Counted from the first letter of the stretch, positions 1 through 6,579 are shown. The stretch: 6,579 nucleotides of DNA from Bacillus sp. (in: firmicutes) (GCA_003457145.1 DMSR01000507.1:1-6579); one strand, 5' to 3'. Numbers and translations are program-made. Notes: generated by a model not told the origin, from the letters alone.

Positions 1-1588
1 GGATGAGATCATGATAAACTTCCTCATTTGTCCGTTTTGCTATACCGGATTCGCAAATTAGGTTTAAAGAAAGGCCGACAAGGTTCTCCAATGAAATGGC
101 CCAGCGTTTTTCGATTAAAGTCTGTACAATCCCAGCTGCCTGCCTCCTTAGGGCATACGGGTCCTGAGAACCACTTGGAATGATACCCAACGCAAAGAAC
201 GATGTTATTGTATCTATTTTATCAGAAACCGCAACCAGTGCCCCTGGAAGGCTTTGCGGGACAGTATCCTCAGCATTCCTTGGCATATAGTGCTCATTGA
301 CCGCCGCTGCAACTTCGGGAGCTTCTCCCTTTAGCAAAGCGTATTTTTCCCCCATTATCCCCTGAAGCTCAGGGAATTCATAAACCATTTGTGAAACTAA
401 GTCGAATTTGCTGATTTGTGCTGCCCTGTCTGCGGCCCTCTTGCTCTCCGCTGAAATTTCCAATCTGTCAGCTAGTAAATTCACAAGTTCGCGGACACGT
501 TCCGACTTCTCTGCAATCGTACCGATTTCTTCATGGTAAACAATCGATTTGAGCTTATTTAAGGCTGTTTCAATTTGAAGCTTTTGATCTTCTTTATAGA
601 AAAATGAAGCATCAGCTAATCTTGCTCTTAGAACCTTTTCGTTGCCGCGGGCAACTTTCTCAATATGAAGGTGATCACCGTTCCTGACTGTTACAAAATG
701 AGGAAGCAATTGCCCTTCTTTGGATTTAACTGGAAAATAGCGCTGATGCTCTTTCATTGAAGTGATCAGCACCTCGCTGGGGATTTCCAAGAATTCATCT
801 TCAAACCGGCCATACAAAGCTGTGGGGTATTCAACCAGGTTATTGACTTCTTCGAGCAGGTCTTCATCTATTGGGATGACCCAGCTATTCTCTTCTTCAA
901 TTCTTTCAAGCTGCGATATAATCGCCTGCTTTCTATTTTTGGCATCAGCCACTACATATTGTCCAAGCAAGATTTCTTCGTAATCCTCCGGGCTGGAAAT
1001 TTCCGCCTCTTCTCCAAGGAAGCGATGGCCTCTCGTTACATTTCCAGATTTAACACCTGCTATCTCAAATGGAATCACTTCACTGCCAAATAATGCAACG
1101 AGCCATTTAATAGGGCGTATATACCTCATTTCAAGATCCGCCCAGTGCATGTTTTTCGGGAAGGTCAGACTCGTGACAATTCCTTGTAATTCTTCAAGGA
1201 GCCCTGAAGTCTCTTGCCCTTTTATAAATTTGCTGACATGAGCATATTCAACACCATTTATCTCTTTAAAAAAGATGTCATCGACACTCATTCCCTGTCC
1301 CCGAGTAAAGCCCATTGCGGCCTTAGACCATTCACCTGTATCAGTTATTGCAATCTTTTTTGCGGGCCCTTTTGCTTCTTCCACACTATCTTCCTGGCGT
1401 TCATCTACATCCAGTACTAGTACAGCCAGCCTTCGCGGCGTAGAGTATATATTAATCCTGTCAAATCCGATATGATGTTTTGACAGCCAGGTCTCTACTT
1501 TAGAAGCAAGCTGGCTGATGGAGTCAGTGATGAATCTTGCAGGCATTTCCTCCAATCCAATTTCAAGCAATAAATTACGCTTAGTCAT
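1..1588 (-). CDS. glyS: Glycyl-tRNA synthetase beta subunit, 3' end outside window
   Basis: This is the beta subunit of the bacterial alpha2beta2 glycyl-tRNA synthetase, which charges tRNA-Gly in the cytoplasm together with GlyQ. Reading the frame triplet by triplet from the ATG at 1588 gives 529 uninterrupted codons to the window edge. The protein starts [19 protein letters not shown], the family's N-terminal signature. Further family landmarks are STPRRLAV near residue 50, FPKNMHW near 145, YFPVKSKEG near 295 and [10 protein letters not shown] near 473-482. The full protein is normally about 680-690 residues, so the C-terminal part with the anticodon-binding region is missing here only because the window ends. 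The start overlaps the glyQ stop by 8 nt (ATGACTAA), and an AGGTGG ribosome binding site lies at 1591-1596 inside glyQ, which suggests translational coupling and equal subunit output. The frame is seen directly; the identity rests on family knowledge. Confidence 0.97.
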   Translation of the reverse strand, partial: MTKRNLLLEIGLEEMPARFITDSISQLASKVETWLSKHHIGFDRINIYSTPRRLAVLVLDVDERQEDSVEEAKGPAKKIAITDTGEWSKAAMGFTRGQGMSVDDIFFKEINGVEYAHVSKFIKGQETSGLLEELQGIVTSLTFPKNMHWADLEMRYIRPIKWLVALFGSEVIPFEIAGVKSGNVTRGHRFLGEEAEISSPEDYEEILLGQYVVADAKNRKQAIISQLERIEEENSWVIPIDEDLLEEVNNLVEYPTALYGRFEDEFLEIPSEVLITSMKEHQRYFPVKSKEGQLLPHFVTVRNGDHLHIEKVARGNEKVLRARLADASFFYKEDQKLQIETALNKLKSIVYHEEIGTIAEKSERVRELVNLLADRLEISAESKRAADRAAQISKFDLVSQMVYEFPELQGIMGEKYALLKGEAPEVAAAVNEHYMPRNAEDTVPQSLPGALVAVSDKIDTITSFFALGIIPSGSQDPYALRRQAAGIVQTLIEKRWAISLENLVGLSLNLICESGIAKRTNEEVYHDLI

Positions 1589-2471
1589 TTTCCACCTGCT
1601 CCTTTCGGTTCAAAATCGGGAAACCAAGTTTTTCTCTTTCATCATAGAAGGTTTTTGCAACTTTTTTCGCCAAGTTTCGGCAACGGGCGATGTATCCCGT
1701 TCTTTCAGTAACTGATATTGCACCGCGAGCATCAAGGAGATTGAAAACATGCGAACACTTCAATACATAGTCATATGCAGGATGAACCAGACCCTCCTCC
1801 ATTTGGCGGTGCGCTTCTTTTTCATACGTATTAAAAAGATTAAACAGCATGTCTTTGTCTGAGGTTTCAAAAGTATATTTTGAATGTTCGTACTCTGGCT
1901 GTCCGAAAATATCTCTTACCGTAAAACCATTGGTCCATTCCAGGTCGAATACATTTTCTTTATCCTGAATATAAGAAGCAAGTCTTTCAATACCGTAAGT
2001 AATCTCGACTGAAACCGGTTTGCAGTCAAGTCCGCCCACTTGCTGGAAGTAGGTAAATTGGGTGATTTCCATCCCATCAAGCCAAACTTCCCATCCGAGT
2101 CCCGCACAGCCTAGCGACGGGTTTTCCCAGTTATCTTCCACAAAACGAATATCATGTTCAAGAGGATCAATCCCCAACGCCTTCAACGAATCCAGGTAAA
2201 GCTCCTGAATATTGTCCGGAGAGGGCTTCATGATTACCTGAAACTGATGATGCTGGTATAGCCTGTTAGGATTTTCTCCATACCTTCCGTCAGCAGGCCG
2301 GCGTGAAGGCTCAACGTATGCTACATTCCAAGGTTCCGGCCCAATTGCTCTCAGGAATGTATATGGGCTCATCGTTCCCGCACCCTTTTCGACATCATAC
2401 GCCTGCATAAGTATACAGCCCTGTTCAGACCAATACTTTTGTAAAGTAAGGATCATATTTTGAATATTCAT
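1581..2471 (-). CDS. glyQ: Glycyl-tRNA synthetase alpha subunit
   Basis: This is the catalytic alpha subunit of heterotetrameric glycyl-tRNA synthetase, a class II enzyme that activates glycine with ATP and works with GlyS. The 296-residue product (about 295 in B. subtilis) starts [19 protein letters not shown]. It carries [19 protein letters not shown] at about residues 52-70 (motif 2 region) and GIERLASYI at about 160-168. The frame stays open upstream to an ATG at 2501 ([10 protein letters not shown] extension), but I chose the ATG at 2471: it matches the family N-terminus and has a near-perfect ribosome binding site, GGAGGT at 2478-2483, 6 nt upstream. The upstream ATG has no such site. 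The gene follows a T-box leader and its 3' end overlaps glyS by 8 nt. Expression should therefore respond to tRNA-Gly charging. Confidence 0.98.
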   Translation of the reverse strand: MNIQNMILTLQKYWSEQGCILMQAYDVEKGAGTMSPYTFLRAIGPEPWNVAYVEPSRRPADGRYGENPNRLYQHHQFQVIMKPSPDNIQELYLDSLKALGIDPLEHDIRFVEDNWENPSLGCAGLGWEVWLDGMEITQFTYFQQVGGLDCKPVSVEITYGIERLASYIQDKENVFDLEWTNGFTVRDIFGQPEYEHSKYTFETSDKDMLFNLFNTYEKEAHRQMEEGLVHPAYDYVLKCSHVFNLLDARGAISVTERTGYIARCRNLAKKVAKTFYDEREKLGFPILNRKEQVEND

Positions 2472-2477
2472 CTTTGC

Positions 2478-2483
2478 ACCTCC
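2478..2483 (-). promoter_or_regulatory. glyQ ribosome binding site
   Basis: GGAGGT on the minus strand lies 6 nt upstream of the ATG at 2471 and decides the glyQ start. It lies inside the longer open frame from 2501, so that frame's first ten codons are most likely untranslated leader. Confidence 0.9.
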
Positions 2484-2600
2484 GAATTTTTCATGTTCCA
2501 TTTGAAAATTAATCTAATACACATTGTTAATTCTGTATTCTTTCCCCTTTCGAACCTTACAATTTTCCTGATTACGAAAGAGCTTTGAAAAAAAAGCAAT

Positions 2601-2650
2601 AAAAAAACTCTCGCCTCCTATGCATATATTTCATGCATAGGGACGAGAGT
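2601..2650 (-). terminator. T-box intrinsic terminator
   Basis: A long hairpin has an outer stem ACTCTCG/CGAGAGT and an inner stem CCTATGCAT/ATGCATAGG, with a small asymmetric interior loop between them, followed by seven T on the minus strand (2601-2607). It is the OFF state of the glycine T-box. Its 5' arm is shared with the antiterminator, so binding of uncharged tRNA should prevent it from forming. It probably also stops read-through from the era-yqzL-recO unit, since no other terminator lies between recO and glyQ. Confidence 0.95.
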
Positions 2651-2818
2651 TACCCGCGGTTCCACCCTACTTGCCGCCTAAGCAGCCTCTTTAAAAGAAG
2701 GATGTTGCTCCGGAACGCCTTCCTCAATTCCTGTAACCCGGCTCACACCATACCCGGACTCGCTAATACAGAGGAGATTTGAATACTATTTTCCTTCTCA
2801 GCAACATATGTAATTTTA
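2601..2818 (-). ncRNA. Glycine T-box riboswitch leader of glyQS
   Basis: The leader senses uncharged tRNA-Gly and controls glyQS transcription by antitermination. On the minus strand the T-box core AGGGTGGAACCGCGGGT lies at 2652-2668. Its TGGA bulge can pair with the UCCA end of tRNA-Gly. The base of Stem I is GTTGCT (2800-2805) paired with AGCAAC (2704-2709). The conserved apical GGTGTGAGCC lies at 2740-2749, and the likely specifier codon GGC (glycine) at 2717-2719 on the 3' strand of Stem I. A 5-bp Stem III (2673-2686) follows only 17 nt after Stem I, so Stem II and the pseudoknot are absent, as known for the glyQS class. AGGG at the T-box can pair with TCCCT at the 5' side of the terminator to form the antiterminator. 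The 5' boundary is estimated from the promoter. The motifs are seen directly; the secondary structure was paired by eye. Confidence 0.97.
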
Positions 2819-2824
2819 ATTTGA

Positions 2825-2853
2825 ATAATAGCGAAAACCTGCGTGAATGTCAA
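2825..2853 (-). promoter_or_regulatory. Sigma-A-type promoter of glyQS
   Basis: TTGACA (2848-2853, perfect -35 consensus), a 17-nt spacer and TATTAT (2825-2830, 5 of 6 to the -10 consensus) lie directly upstream of the T-box leader. The -35 box begins only 3 nt after the recO stop codon. The predicted start site is around 2818. Strength and spacing are seen in the sequence; sigma-A use is inferred. Confidence 0.9.
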
Positions 2854-2856
2854 CAC

Positions 2857-3609
2857 TTACAGTTTATCTCTAAAGGAGTCCATCTGGTCAAGGAACTTTC
2901 TGGTTTTTAAATAGAGGCCTGAGTATTCATCATAATAAGCTGATATGACCTTCTTTAATTCTGCCTTGGTTTCTGGCTTAACAGAAATGTCTCCAAGGCG
3001 ATTGAGGTCAAGTAAATAAAATAACCGCAGGAGTCTTACCGTTCCAGGAGTAATCTTCATGCGATACCGGTCATGTTCAAAACAGCGGTGACAAAGTAGG
3101 CCGCCCTCGCTGATAGAAAAATGGAAATCACCTTCTGTGCTTCCACAGTGTGCACATTTGTCTAAAATAGGATATAGCCCCTGGACATTCAGCATCTTCA
3201 TTTCATAAATATTAGTAAGAATCTCCAGGTCATAACCTTCATTCATATAATTAAGTGTTTGCAGCATCAGTTCAAACAAAAAGGGATTTGGTTTTCGATC
3301 ATCGGTTATTTTATCAGTTAAATCAACAATATAACTGGCATGGGCCGTTAAGAATATATCTTCTCGTATTGCTCTCATCGAGGAGATCATCTCACCCTGC
3401 TGAAGACTGCCAAGGCCGCTTCCCGATTGAAATAAAAACTGTCCGTATGTAAAAAGTTGAGTGACGGCTGCGAGCCTGCTGCTGGGCTTTTTTGCCCCTC
3501 GAGCCATCACACCAACTTTCCCCATCTCTCTCGTATATAAAGTAACTATTTTATTTGTTTCGCCATAATCTGTTGCCCTAATGACGATGCCTTCACATTT
3601 CTGCAGCAC
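2857..3609 (-). CDS. recO: DNA repair and recombination mediator RecO
   Basis: RecO acts with RecR (and RecF) to load RecA onto SSB-coated single-stranded DNA and to anneal strands during recombinational repair. The 250-residue product (about 255 in B. subtilis) starts [20 protein letters not shown]. Residues 1 to about 80 form the expected N-terminal OB-fold. The C-terminal half carries a four-cysteine zinc site, C152xxC155 and C173xxC176, followed by the conserved [17 protein letters not shown] helix. The start is GTG at 3607-3609, with GGTGA at 3616-3620 six nucleotides upstream; it aligns with the family N-terminus and no better start lies nearby. It is the last gene of the era-yqzL-recO unit, 31 nt after yqzL, and has no terminator of its own before the glyQS promoter. 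Confidence 0.97.
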   Translation of the reverse strand: MLQKCEGIVIRATDYGETNKIVTLYTREMGKVGVMARGAKKPSSRLAAVTQLFTYGQFLFQSGSGLGSLQQGEMISSMRAIREDIFLTAHASYIVDLTDKITDDRKPNPFLFELMLQTLNYMNEGYDLEILTNIYEMKMLNVQGLYPILDKCAHCGSTEGDFHFSISEGGLLCHRCFEHDRYRMKITPGTVRLLRLFYLLDLNRLGDISVKPETKAELKKVISAYYDEYSGLYLKTRKFLDQMDSFRDKL

Positions 3610-3640
3610 AAGTGGTCACCATCCATTACTACAGACAAAC

Positions 3641-3784
3641 CTATGAGATTGGAAAATCAATTTCTGCTAGTTCTTCCTCCTGATAACCGGGTATTTCTTG
3701 ATTTTCCTTCTCCAACTCTTTAAAGAGAAGGTATGTGTCAATGTTACCTGTTTGCGAAAATACCTTCCAGGTAAAATCCAACAT
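3641..3784 (-). CDS. yqzL: YqzL family small conserved protein
   Basis: This short gene of 47 residues begins MLDFTWKVFSQTGNIDTYLL, continues into an acidic C-terminal half (FKELEKENQE onward) and ends IDFPIS. It matches the YqzL family, a roughly 47-residue protein of unknown function kept between era and recO in Bacillus. ATG at 3782-3784 is preceded by a GGTGGGG ribosome binding site 6 nt upstream, and the stop is TAG at 3641-3643. There are no cysteines, no signal peptide and no membrane segment, so the product is probably cytoplasmic. It lies 31 nt upstream of recO and about 170 nt downstream of era, in the same direction. Co-transcription with era and recO is inferred from spacing; any functional link to either is unknown. 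Confidence 0.93.
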   Translation of the reverse strand: MLDFTWKVFSQTGNIDTYLLFKELEKENQEIPGYQEEELAEIDFPIS

Positions 3785-3957
3785 CGAAAACCCCACCTTT
3801 CATTTTTTCACTAGCAATTTATTTATCCCAAATCCTTAAGAATATCTTAGCCTGTTATCTGATTTTCATGTTACGAAAAATTTGTTAATCCAGATGATGA
3901 ATAAATTTCTAATCCTGTTAATATGCTTATGATGGAGCATTTGCCAAATAGAGAGTA
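3785..3957 (-). other. era-yqzL intergenic spacer
   Basis: This AT-rich spacer of 173 nt between era and yqzL holds the yqzL ribosome binding site and a weak 5-bp stem (ATGCT/AGCAT near 3921-3939) without a T-tract. I see neither a convincing terminator nor a convincing promoter, so read-through from era into yqzL-recO is the simplest view. Confidence 0.5.
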
Positions 3958-4881
3958 TTAATATTCGTCATCCCGGAAGCCAAAATCACGCAGCTGAGAT
4001 GCTTTATTTCTCCAGTCCTTCTGGACCTTTACCCATAATTCTAGAAAAACCTTGGAGCCAAGTAAATTCTCAATGTCAAGACGTGCTCTTTTGCCTATTT
4101 CCTTTAGCATACTGCCTTGTTTTCCAATAACAATCCCCTTTTGCGAGTCTCTTTCTACAATGATTGTTGCCATGACATGAACCATGTCCTTTTCAGGCTG
4201 CCGTTCCATTTTTTCAATCATCACAGCAAGAGAATGTGGAATTTCTTCGCGTGTAAGATGGAGTGCTTTTTCCCTGATCAACTCAGAAACAATGAACCGT
4301 TCGGGATGATCCGTGACTTGGTCGGCCGGGTAAAACTGAGGACCTTCAGGCATTTTTACCTTTATCTGCTCAAGAAGTTTTTCAATATTATTTCCTTCAA
4401 GTGCAGAGATGGGAATAATTTCAGCGAAGTTAAACTTTTCCTTGTATGATTCGATAAATTCTAGAAGTTGATCAGGATGAATTAGGTCAATTTTATTTAT
4501 CACTAGAAAAACGGGTGTCTTTACATTCTGCAGCTTCTCGATGATAAATTCTTCTCCCCGGCCATATCCTTCCTGGGCATTTACCATGAACAGTATCAAA
4601 TCCACTTCTTTCAAAGTATTCTGAGCTACTTTCATCATGAAGTCGCCGAGTCGGTGCTTAGGCTTATGAATTCCTGGTGTATCAATAAAGATAAGCTGTG
4701 AATCCTCAAGAGTCAGGACACCCTGGACCTTATTTCTGGTCGTTTGCGGCTTGTCGCTCATGATGGCTATTTTTTGCCCGATCACACGATTAAGAAAAGT
4801 AGACTTCCCAACATTAGGTCTCCCTATGATTGAAATGAAGCCCGATTTGTGAGATTCGTTGCCTGGTTTTTTAAAGTTCAT
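3958..4881 (-). CDS. era: Ribosome-assembly GTPase Era
   Basis: Era is an essential GTPase that binds the 3' end of 16S rRNA and assists 30S subunit maturation. The 307-residue product (about 301 in B. subtilis) has the complete set of G motifs: G1 GRPNVGKS at 20-27, G2 region PQTTRN at 45-50, G3 DTPG at 67-70, G4 NKID at 129-132 and G5 SAL at 159-161. The C-terminal KH domain carries the GKQG loop at 253-256, and the conserved tail is [13 protein letters not shown]. The ATG at 4881 has GGAGAAGGG at 4891-4899 as ribosome binding site, and the N-terminus is only a few residues longer than in B. subtilis. In B. subtilis cdd lies directly upstream; here a gene-poor segment does, and a likely promoter sits 24 nt upstream of the ATG. 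Era starts the era-yqzL-recO unit. Confidence 0.98.
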   Translation of the reverse strand: MNFKKPGNESHKSGFISIIGRPNVGKSTFLNRVIGQKIAIMSDKPQTTRNKVQGVLTLEDSQLIFIDTPGIHKPKHRLGDFMMKVAQNTLKEVDLILFMVNAQEGYGRGEEFIIEKLQNVKTPVFLVINKIDLIHPDQLLEFIESYKEKFNFAEIIPISALEGNNIEKLLEQIKVKMPEGPQFYPADQVTDHPERFIVSELIREKALHLTREEIPHSLAVMIEKMERQPEKDMVHVMATIIVERDSQKGIVIGKQGSMLKEIGKRARLDIENLLGSKVFLELWVKVQKDWRNKASQLRDFGFRDDEY

Positions 4882-4904
4882 TTTGAAATTCCCTTCTCCA
4901 CTTA

Positions 4905-4933
4905 ATTTTACCTTATTTTGACTAAGATTTCAT
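4905..4933 (-). promoter_or_regulatory. Probable era promoter
   Basis: TAAAAT (4905-4910, 5 of 6 to the -10 consensus) stands 17 nt from ATGAAA (4928-4933, 4 of 6 to the -35 consensus). The leader to the era ATG would be about 20-25 nt and carry the ribosome binding site. The upstream terminator after dgkA makes a separate promoter necessary, but the match itself is modest in AT-rich DNA. Confidence 0.5.
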
Positions 4934-5229
4934 CGTTTGTAGCAAAAATGAAATAAAAATTTTAAATTTTCTAAAAACATTTCCACGGTGTTAATACACT
5001 GTTATGTTATTTTACTTAAGTTTCTTCCAGTTTTCAAACTGACGCAAACTTGGTGGCTCACACTTTCTGCACAAAGCCTTATAAGAACAGTTCAGGAATT
5101 CTGTAATATAAAGCCTGTTTTCGCACTGTATGCTATAGGCATCTGCGCATCTTTCAAAGGCACTTTCGTACTGTCCTAGAATGCAGATTTTTACTTTTGG
5201 TAATAAGAGCAACAAAGTTTACGAAAAGA
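4934..5229. other. Gene-poor segment replacing cdd
   Basis: About 300 nt between the dgkA terminator and the era promoter hold no gene I can support. On the minus strand 5215-5012 is open for 67 codons from a TTG. It encodes six cysteines, including a CRKC motif, and ends ENWKKLK, but has no ribosome binding site, and an in-frame stop sits 3 nt before the TTG. I do not recognise the peptide, and it lacks the cytidine deaminase PCGACR motif. The plus strand is also open at 4988-5179, so open length alone means little here. Two near-copies of ACAGTRCGAAA lie about 50 nt apart on the minus strand. A short palindrome GTGTTAATACAC lies near 4987-4998, followed by AT-rich DNA. The segment could be a remnant, an intergenic repeat or plain spacer. 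Confidence 0.5.
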
Positions 5230-5241
5230 ACCAAAATAAAA
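5188..5241. repeat. Imperfect inverted repeat beside the dgkA terminator
   Basis: TTTTACTTTTGGT (ending at 5201) and ACCAAAATAAAA (5230-5241) are inverted repeats of 12-13 nt with one base insertion and a 28-nt spacer. The right arm coincides with the T-rich tail of the dgkA terminator. It could be a mobile-element edge, a secondary RNA structure or chance in AT-rich DNA. Confidence 0.45.
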
Positions 5242-5265
5242 GAAAGTTGCCCGAAAAGGCAACTT
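5230..5265 (-). terminator. Rho-independent terminator after dgkA
   Basis: The perfect 8-bp stem AAGTTGCC/GGCAACTT has a 6-nt loop TTTTCG and is followed by the T-rich tail TTTCTTTTATTTTGG on the minus strand. The hairpin starts on the base directly after the dgkA TAG. It should end the pgpH-ybeY-dgkA transcript and separate it from era. Confidence 0.92.
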
Positions 5266-5655
5266 CTACCCAAGAACAGCTATAATTTTCGGTATAAAAA
5301 CCATCATGCCTATGATGACACTGATAATAGCAAAGATTAAGACTGCACCCGCAGCAATATCCTTTGCTTGCTTCGCCAATGGATGAAAATCGACCGTATA
5401 CATGTCCACGGTACGTTCAATAGCAGTGTTCAACATTTCAAGGGCGACCATCCCTCCAATTGCCAGTAATACTGCAAACCATTCGAATTTTGATATGGAG
5501 AACACAAAACCGAAGAATATAACTGCAATAGATATTACTGAATGAATTTGAACATTCCGTTCATTTAATGCAGCCGCAATTCCTTGAAAGCCGAATTTGA
5601 AGGAAGAAGCTAAGCTATGCTTCTTCCGCTTATTGCCGTTCAAGTCCGTAACCAT
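5266..5655 (-). CDS. dgkA: Undecaprenol/diacylglycerol kinase family membrane protein
   Basis: This is a small integral membrane lipid kinase. In Gram-positive bacteria the family mainly phosphorylates undecaprenol, feeding the lipid carrier for wall polymers, rather than diacylglycerol. The 129 residues show a basic cytoplasmic N-terminus (NKRKKHS), an amphipathic stretch, and three predicted membrane segments at about 38-54, 58-76 and 100-122. The active-site signature is [14 protein letters not shown] at 71-84 (E73, N76, E80), followed by [15 protein letters not shown] at 91-105. The ATG at 5653-5655 lies 26 nt inside the end of ybeY, and its ribosome binding site is weak (AGAAAGAAAT). Translation probably depends on ribosomes finishing ybeY. 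A TTG four codons later (5641-5643) is an alternative start. The gene ends directly at a terminator and is the last gene of its operon. Confidence 0.95.
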   Translation of the reverse strand: MVTDLNGNKRKKHSLASSFKFGFQGIAAALNERNVQIHSVISIAVIFFGFVFSISKFEWFAVLLAIGGMVALEMLNTAIERTVDMYTVDFHPLAKQAKDIAAGAVLIFAIISVIIGMMVFIPKIIAVLG

Positions 5656-6103
5656 CTAGAATTTCTTTCTGTCTTTCAAACATCTTTTTTTCATCCTCTT
5701 TTGTTATATGGTCATAGCCCAGCAAGTGCAGAAACCCATGGACAGCAAGAAATCCCAATTCTCTCATAACAGAATGATTATACTCATCAGCCTGCTCCCT
5801 GGCTTTTGGGACAGAGATGATAATATCTCCCAACACCCTTGGAATATCTGCACCGATCACCTCGAGTTCCCCCTCTCCTAATTCCTCCATCGCAAAAGAA
5901 ATCACATCGGTAGGACGATCCTTGTCACGATATTCCCGGTTGATTTCCTGGATTCGTTCGTTTGAAACAAACGTAACAGAAAGTTCACTGCCCGTCTGGA
6001 TTTTTTCTTTAGCTCCGGCAAAATTCAAAAGGTTTTCAATTTCACTGATTTCTTCTTGTGTCAATTCATTTACTTCGTCTAGAAAATCAATTTCTAACTT
6101 CAT
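5630..6103 (-). CDS. ybeY: Endoribonuclease YbeY, rRNA maturation factor
   Basis: YbeY is a zinc-dependent single-strand endoribonuclease involved in 16S rRNA 3'-end maturation and 70S ribosome quality control; the B. subtilis homologue was named yqfG. The 157-residue product carries the metal-binding signature [11 protein letters not shown] at 122-132, where H122, H126 and H132 are the expected zinc ligands. It also carries the conserved segment [13 protein letters not shown] at 58-70 and GDIIIS at 92-97. The ATG at 6101-6103 overlaps the pgpH stop as ATGA, with AGGTGA at 6111-6116 as ribosome binding site inside pgpH. Its end overlaps dgkA by 26 nt. The tight coupling argues for one pgpH-ybeY-dgkA transcript. 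Nothing in the length or motifs is unusual. Confidence 0.98.
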   Translation of the reverse strand: MKLEIDFLDEVNELTQEEISEIENLLNFAGAKEKIQTGSELSVTFVSNERIQEINREYRDKDRPTDVISFAMEELGEGELEVIGADIPRVLGDIIISVPKAREQADEYNHSVMRELGFLAVHGFLHLLGYDHITKEDEKKMFERQKEILDGYGLERQ

Positions 6104-6579
6104 GCCTGCTTCACCTTCTGTTTATTCATTTCTGGATATTCAATCCTTGAATGGAAAATCCCCTTTAATGTTTCACATAGAGTTTCAGTAACTGTGTTTA
6201 ACTCTTTTAAAGTAATATCACAATCGCTGAATTGACCATCCTGTAGCCTGTCGGAGATGATATTCCGAACGAGTGATTCAATTTGCTCATGCGTAGGATG
6301 AGCCATTGAACGGACAGCAGCTTCAACACTGTCAGCAATCCCGATGACTGCTGACTCCTTAGTCTGCGGTTTAGGACCTGGATAGCGAAAATCCTCTTCT
6401 TTTACATCATGCCCATTTTGTTTTGCTTTGTGATAAAAGAATTTTAATAATGTAGTTCCATGATGCTGTTCAGCAATATCAATGATTTCTTTGGGCATCC
6501 GATGCTTTCGTAGCATGTCGGCACCATCGGCAGCGTGCGCTATGATAATATTTTTACTCATCAAAGCTGGCAGCTTATC
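6100..6579 (-). CDS. pgpH: Cyclic-di-AMP phosphodiesterase PgpH, C-terminal end
   Basis: This is the last 159 codons of the 7TM-HD family protein PgpH (YqfF), a membrane-anchored enzyme that hydrolyses the second messenger c-di-AMP. The 5' part, with the extracellular 7TMR-HDED domain, the membrane segments and the start of the HD domain, lies outside the window. Visible are [28 protein letters not shown] with the His pair of the metal site, and [12 protein letters not shown], whose Asp is the expected distal metal ligand. It ends [18 protein letters not shown]. The frame is open from the window edge, so the TTG and ATG codons at 6559-6564 are internal and not starts. Its TGA overlaps the ybeY ATG by 4 nt. 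Confidence 0.96.
   Translation of the reverse strand, partial: DKLPALMSKNIIIAHAADGADMLRKHRMPKEIIDIAEQHHGTTLLKFFYHKAKQNGHDVKEEDFRYPGPKPQTKESAVIGIADSVEAAVRSMAHPTHEQIESLVRNIISDRLQDGQFSDCDITLKELNTVTETLCETLKGIFHSRIEYPEMNKQKVKQA

Noticed and set aside
762..1475. Plus-strand open frames across glyS (762-983, 1214-1420, 1275-1475)
   Set aside because: They are antisense shadows of the uninterrupted glyS frame, lack ribosome binding sites and have low-complexity Ser-rich products.
2582..2596. Small GCTTT/AAAGC stem after the T-box terminator
   Set aside because: Five base pairs around an A-run just beyond the main T-tract; likely incidental to the AT-rich leader and not a second terminator.
3915..3945. 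Hairpin downstream of era as a terminator
   Set aside because: The stem is only 5 bp (ATGCT/AGCAT) and has no T-tract on the minus strand.
4117..4449. Plus-strand 110-codon open frame inside era
   Set aside because: It is antisense to the Era G4-to-KH region, whose minus-strand protein is clearly conserved; the product resembles nothing and has no ribosome binding site.
5100..5150. Possible Cdd fossil in a shifted minus-strand frame (MPIAYSAKTGFIL)
   Set aside because: A vague likeness to the Cdd N-terminal YSKF-VGAALL region needs gaps, hits a stop soon after, and no zinc motif follows; too weak to call a pseudogene.
4988..5179. Plus-strand 63-codon open frame in the dgkA-era gap
   Set aside because: It starts with ATG but has no clear ribosome binding site or promoter and mirrors the equally doubtful minus-strand frame; I cannot support it as a gene.
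5817..6191. Plus-strand 124-codon open frame across ybeY/pgpH
   Set aside because: It is antisense to two well-conserved overlapping genes and crosses their junction; a shadow frame.

Overview
The window looks like chromosomal core-genome DNA from a low-to-moderate-G+C endospore-former-type Firmicute of the family Bacillaceae. Every recognisable protein closely matches its Bacillus subtilis counterpart as I remember it, and the gene order is the familiar pgpH-ybeY-dgkA-(cdd)-era-yqzL-recO-glyQ-glyS block. All genes lie on the minus strand, so transcription runs from high to low coordinates. Species cannot be decided from the sequence alone; a Bacillus-related genus is inferred.

Layout in transcription order: (1) 6579-5266 holds the 3' end of pgpH (c-di-AMP phosphodiesterase), then ybeY (rRNA-processing endoribonuclease) and dgkA (undecaprenol/diacylglycerol kinase). 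These are packed with overlapping ends, and a strong Rho-independent terminator starts directly after the dgkA stop. (2) 5229-4882 is about 350 bp without a convincing gene. It occupies the place where B. subtilis carries cdd (cytidine deaminase). It holds a Cys-rich 67-codon open frame with no ribosome binding site, an AT-rich inverted repeat and a plausible era promoter. (3) 4881-2857 holds era (ribosome-assembly GTPase), yqzL (a 47-residue conserved protein) and recO (recombination mediator). (4) 2853-1 holds a consensus sigma-A-type promoter, a glycine T-box leader with terminator/antiterminator, glyQ, and the first 529 codons of glyS, which runs off the window edge.

The genes are housekeeping: 16S rRNA maturation and 30S assembly (YbeY, Era), lipid-carrier recycling (DgkA), second-messenger turnover (PgpH), DNA repair (RecO) and glycyl-tRNA synthesis (GlyQS). 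The glyQS unit should be induced when uncharged tRNA-Gly accumulates. I see no undescribed system, CRISPR array, transposase gene or rRNA/tRNA gene. The main points worth a second look are the missing cdd with its replacement segment, the split of the ancestral operon at a terminator, and the detailed architecture of the T-box.
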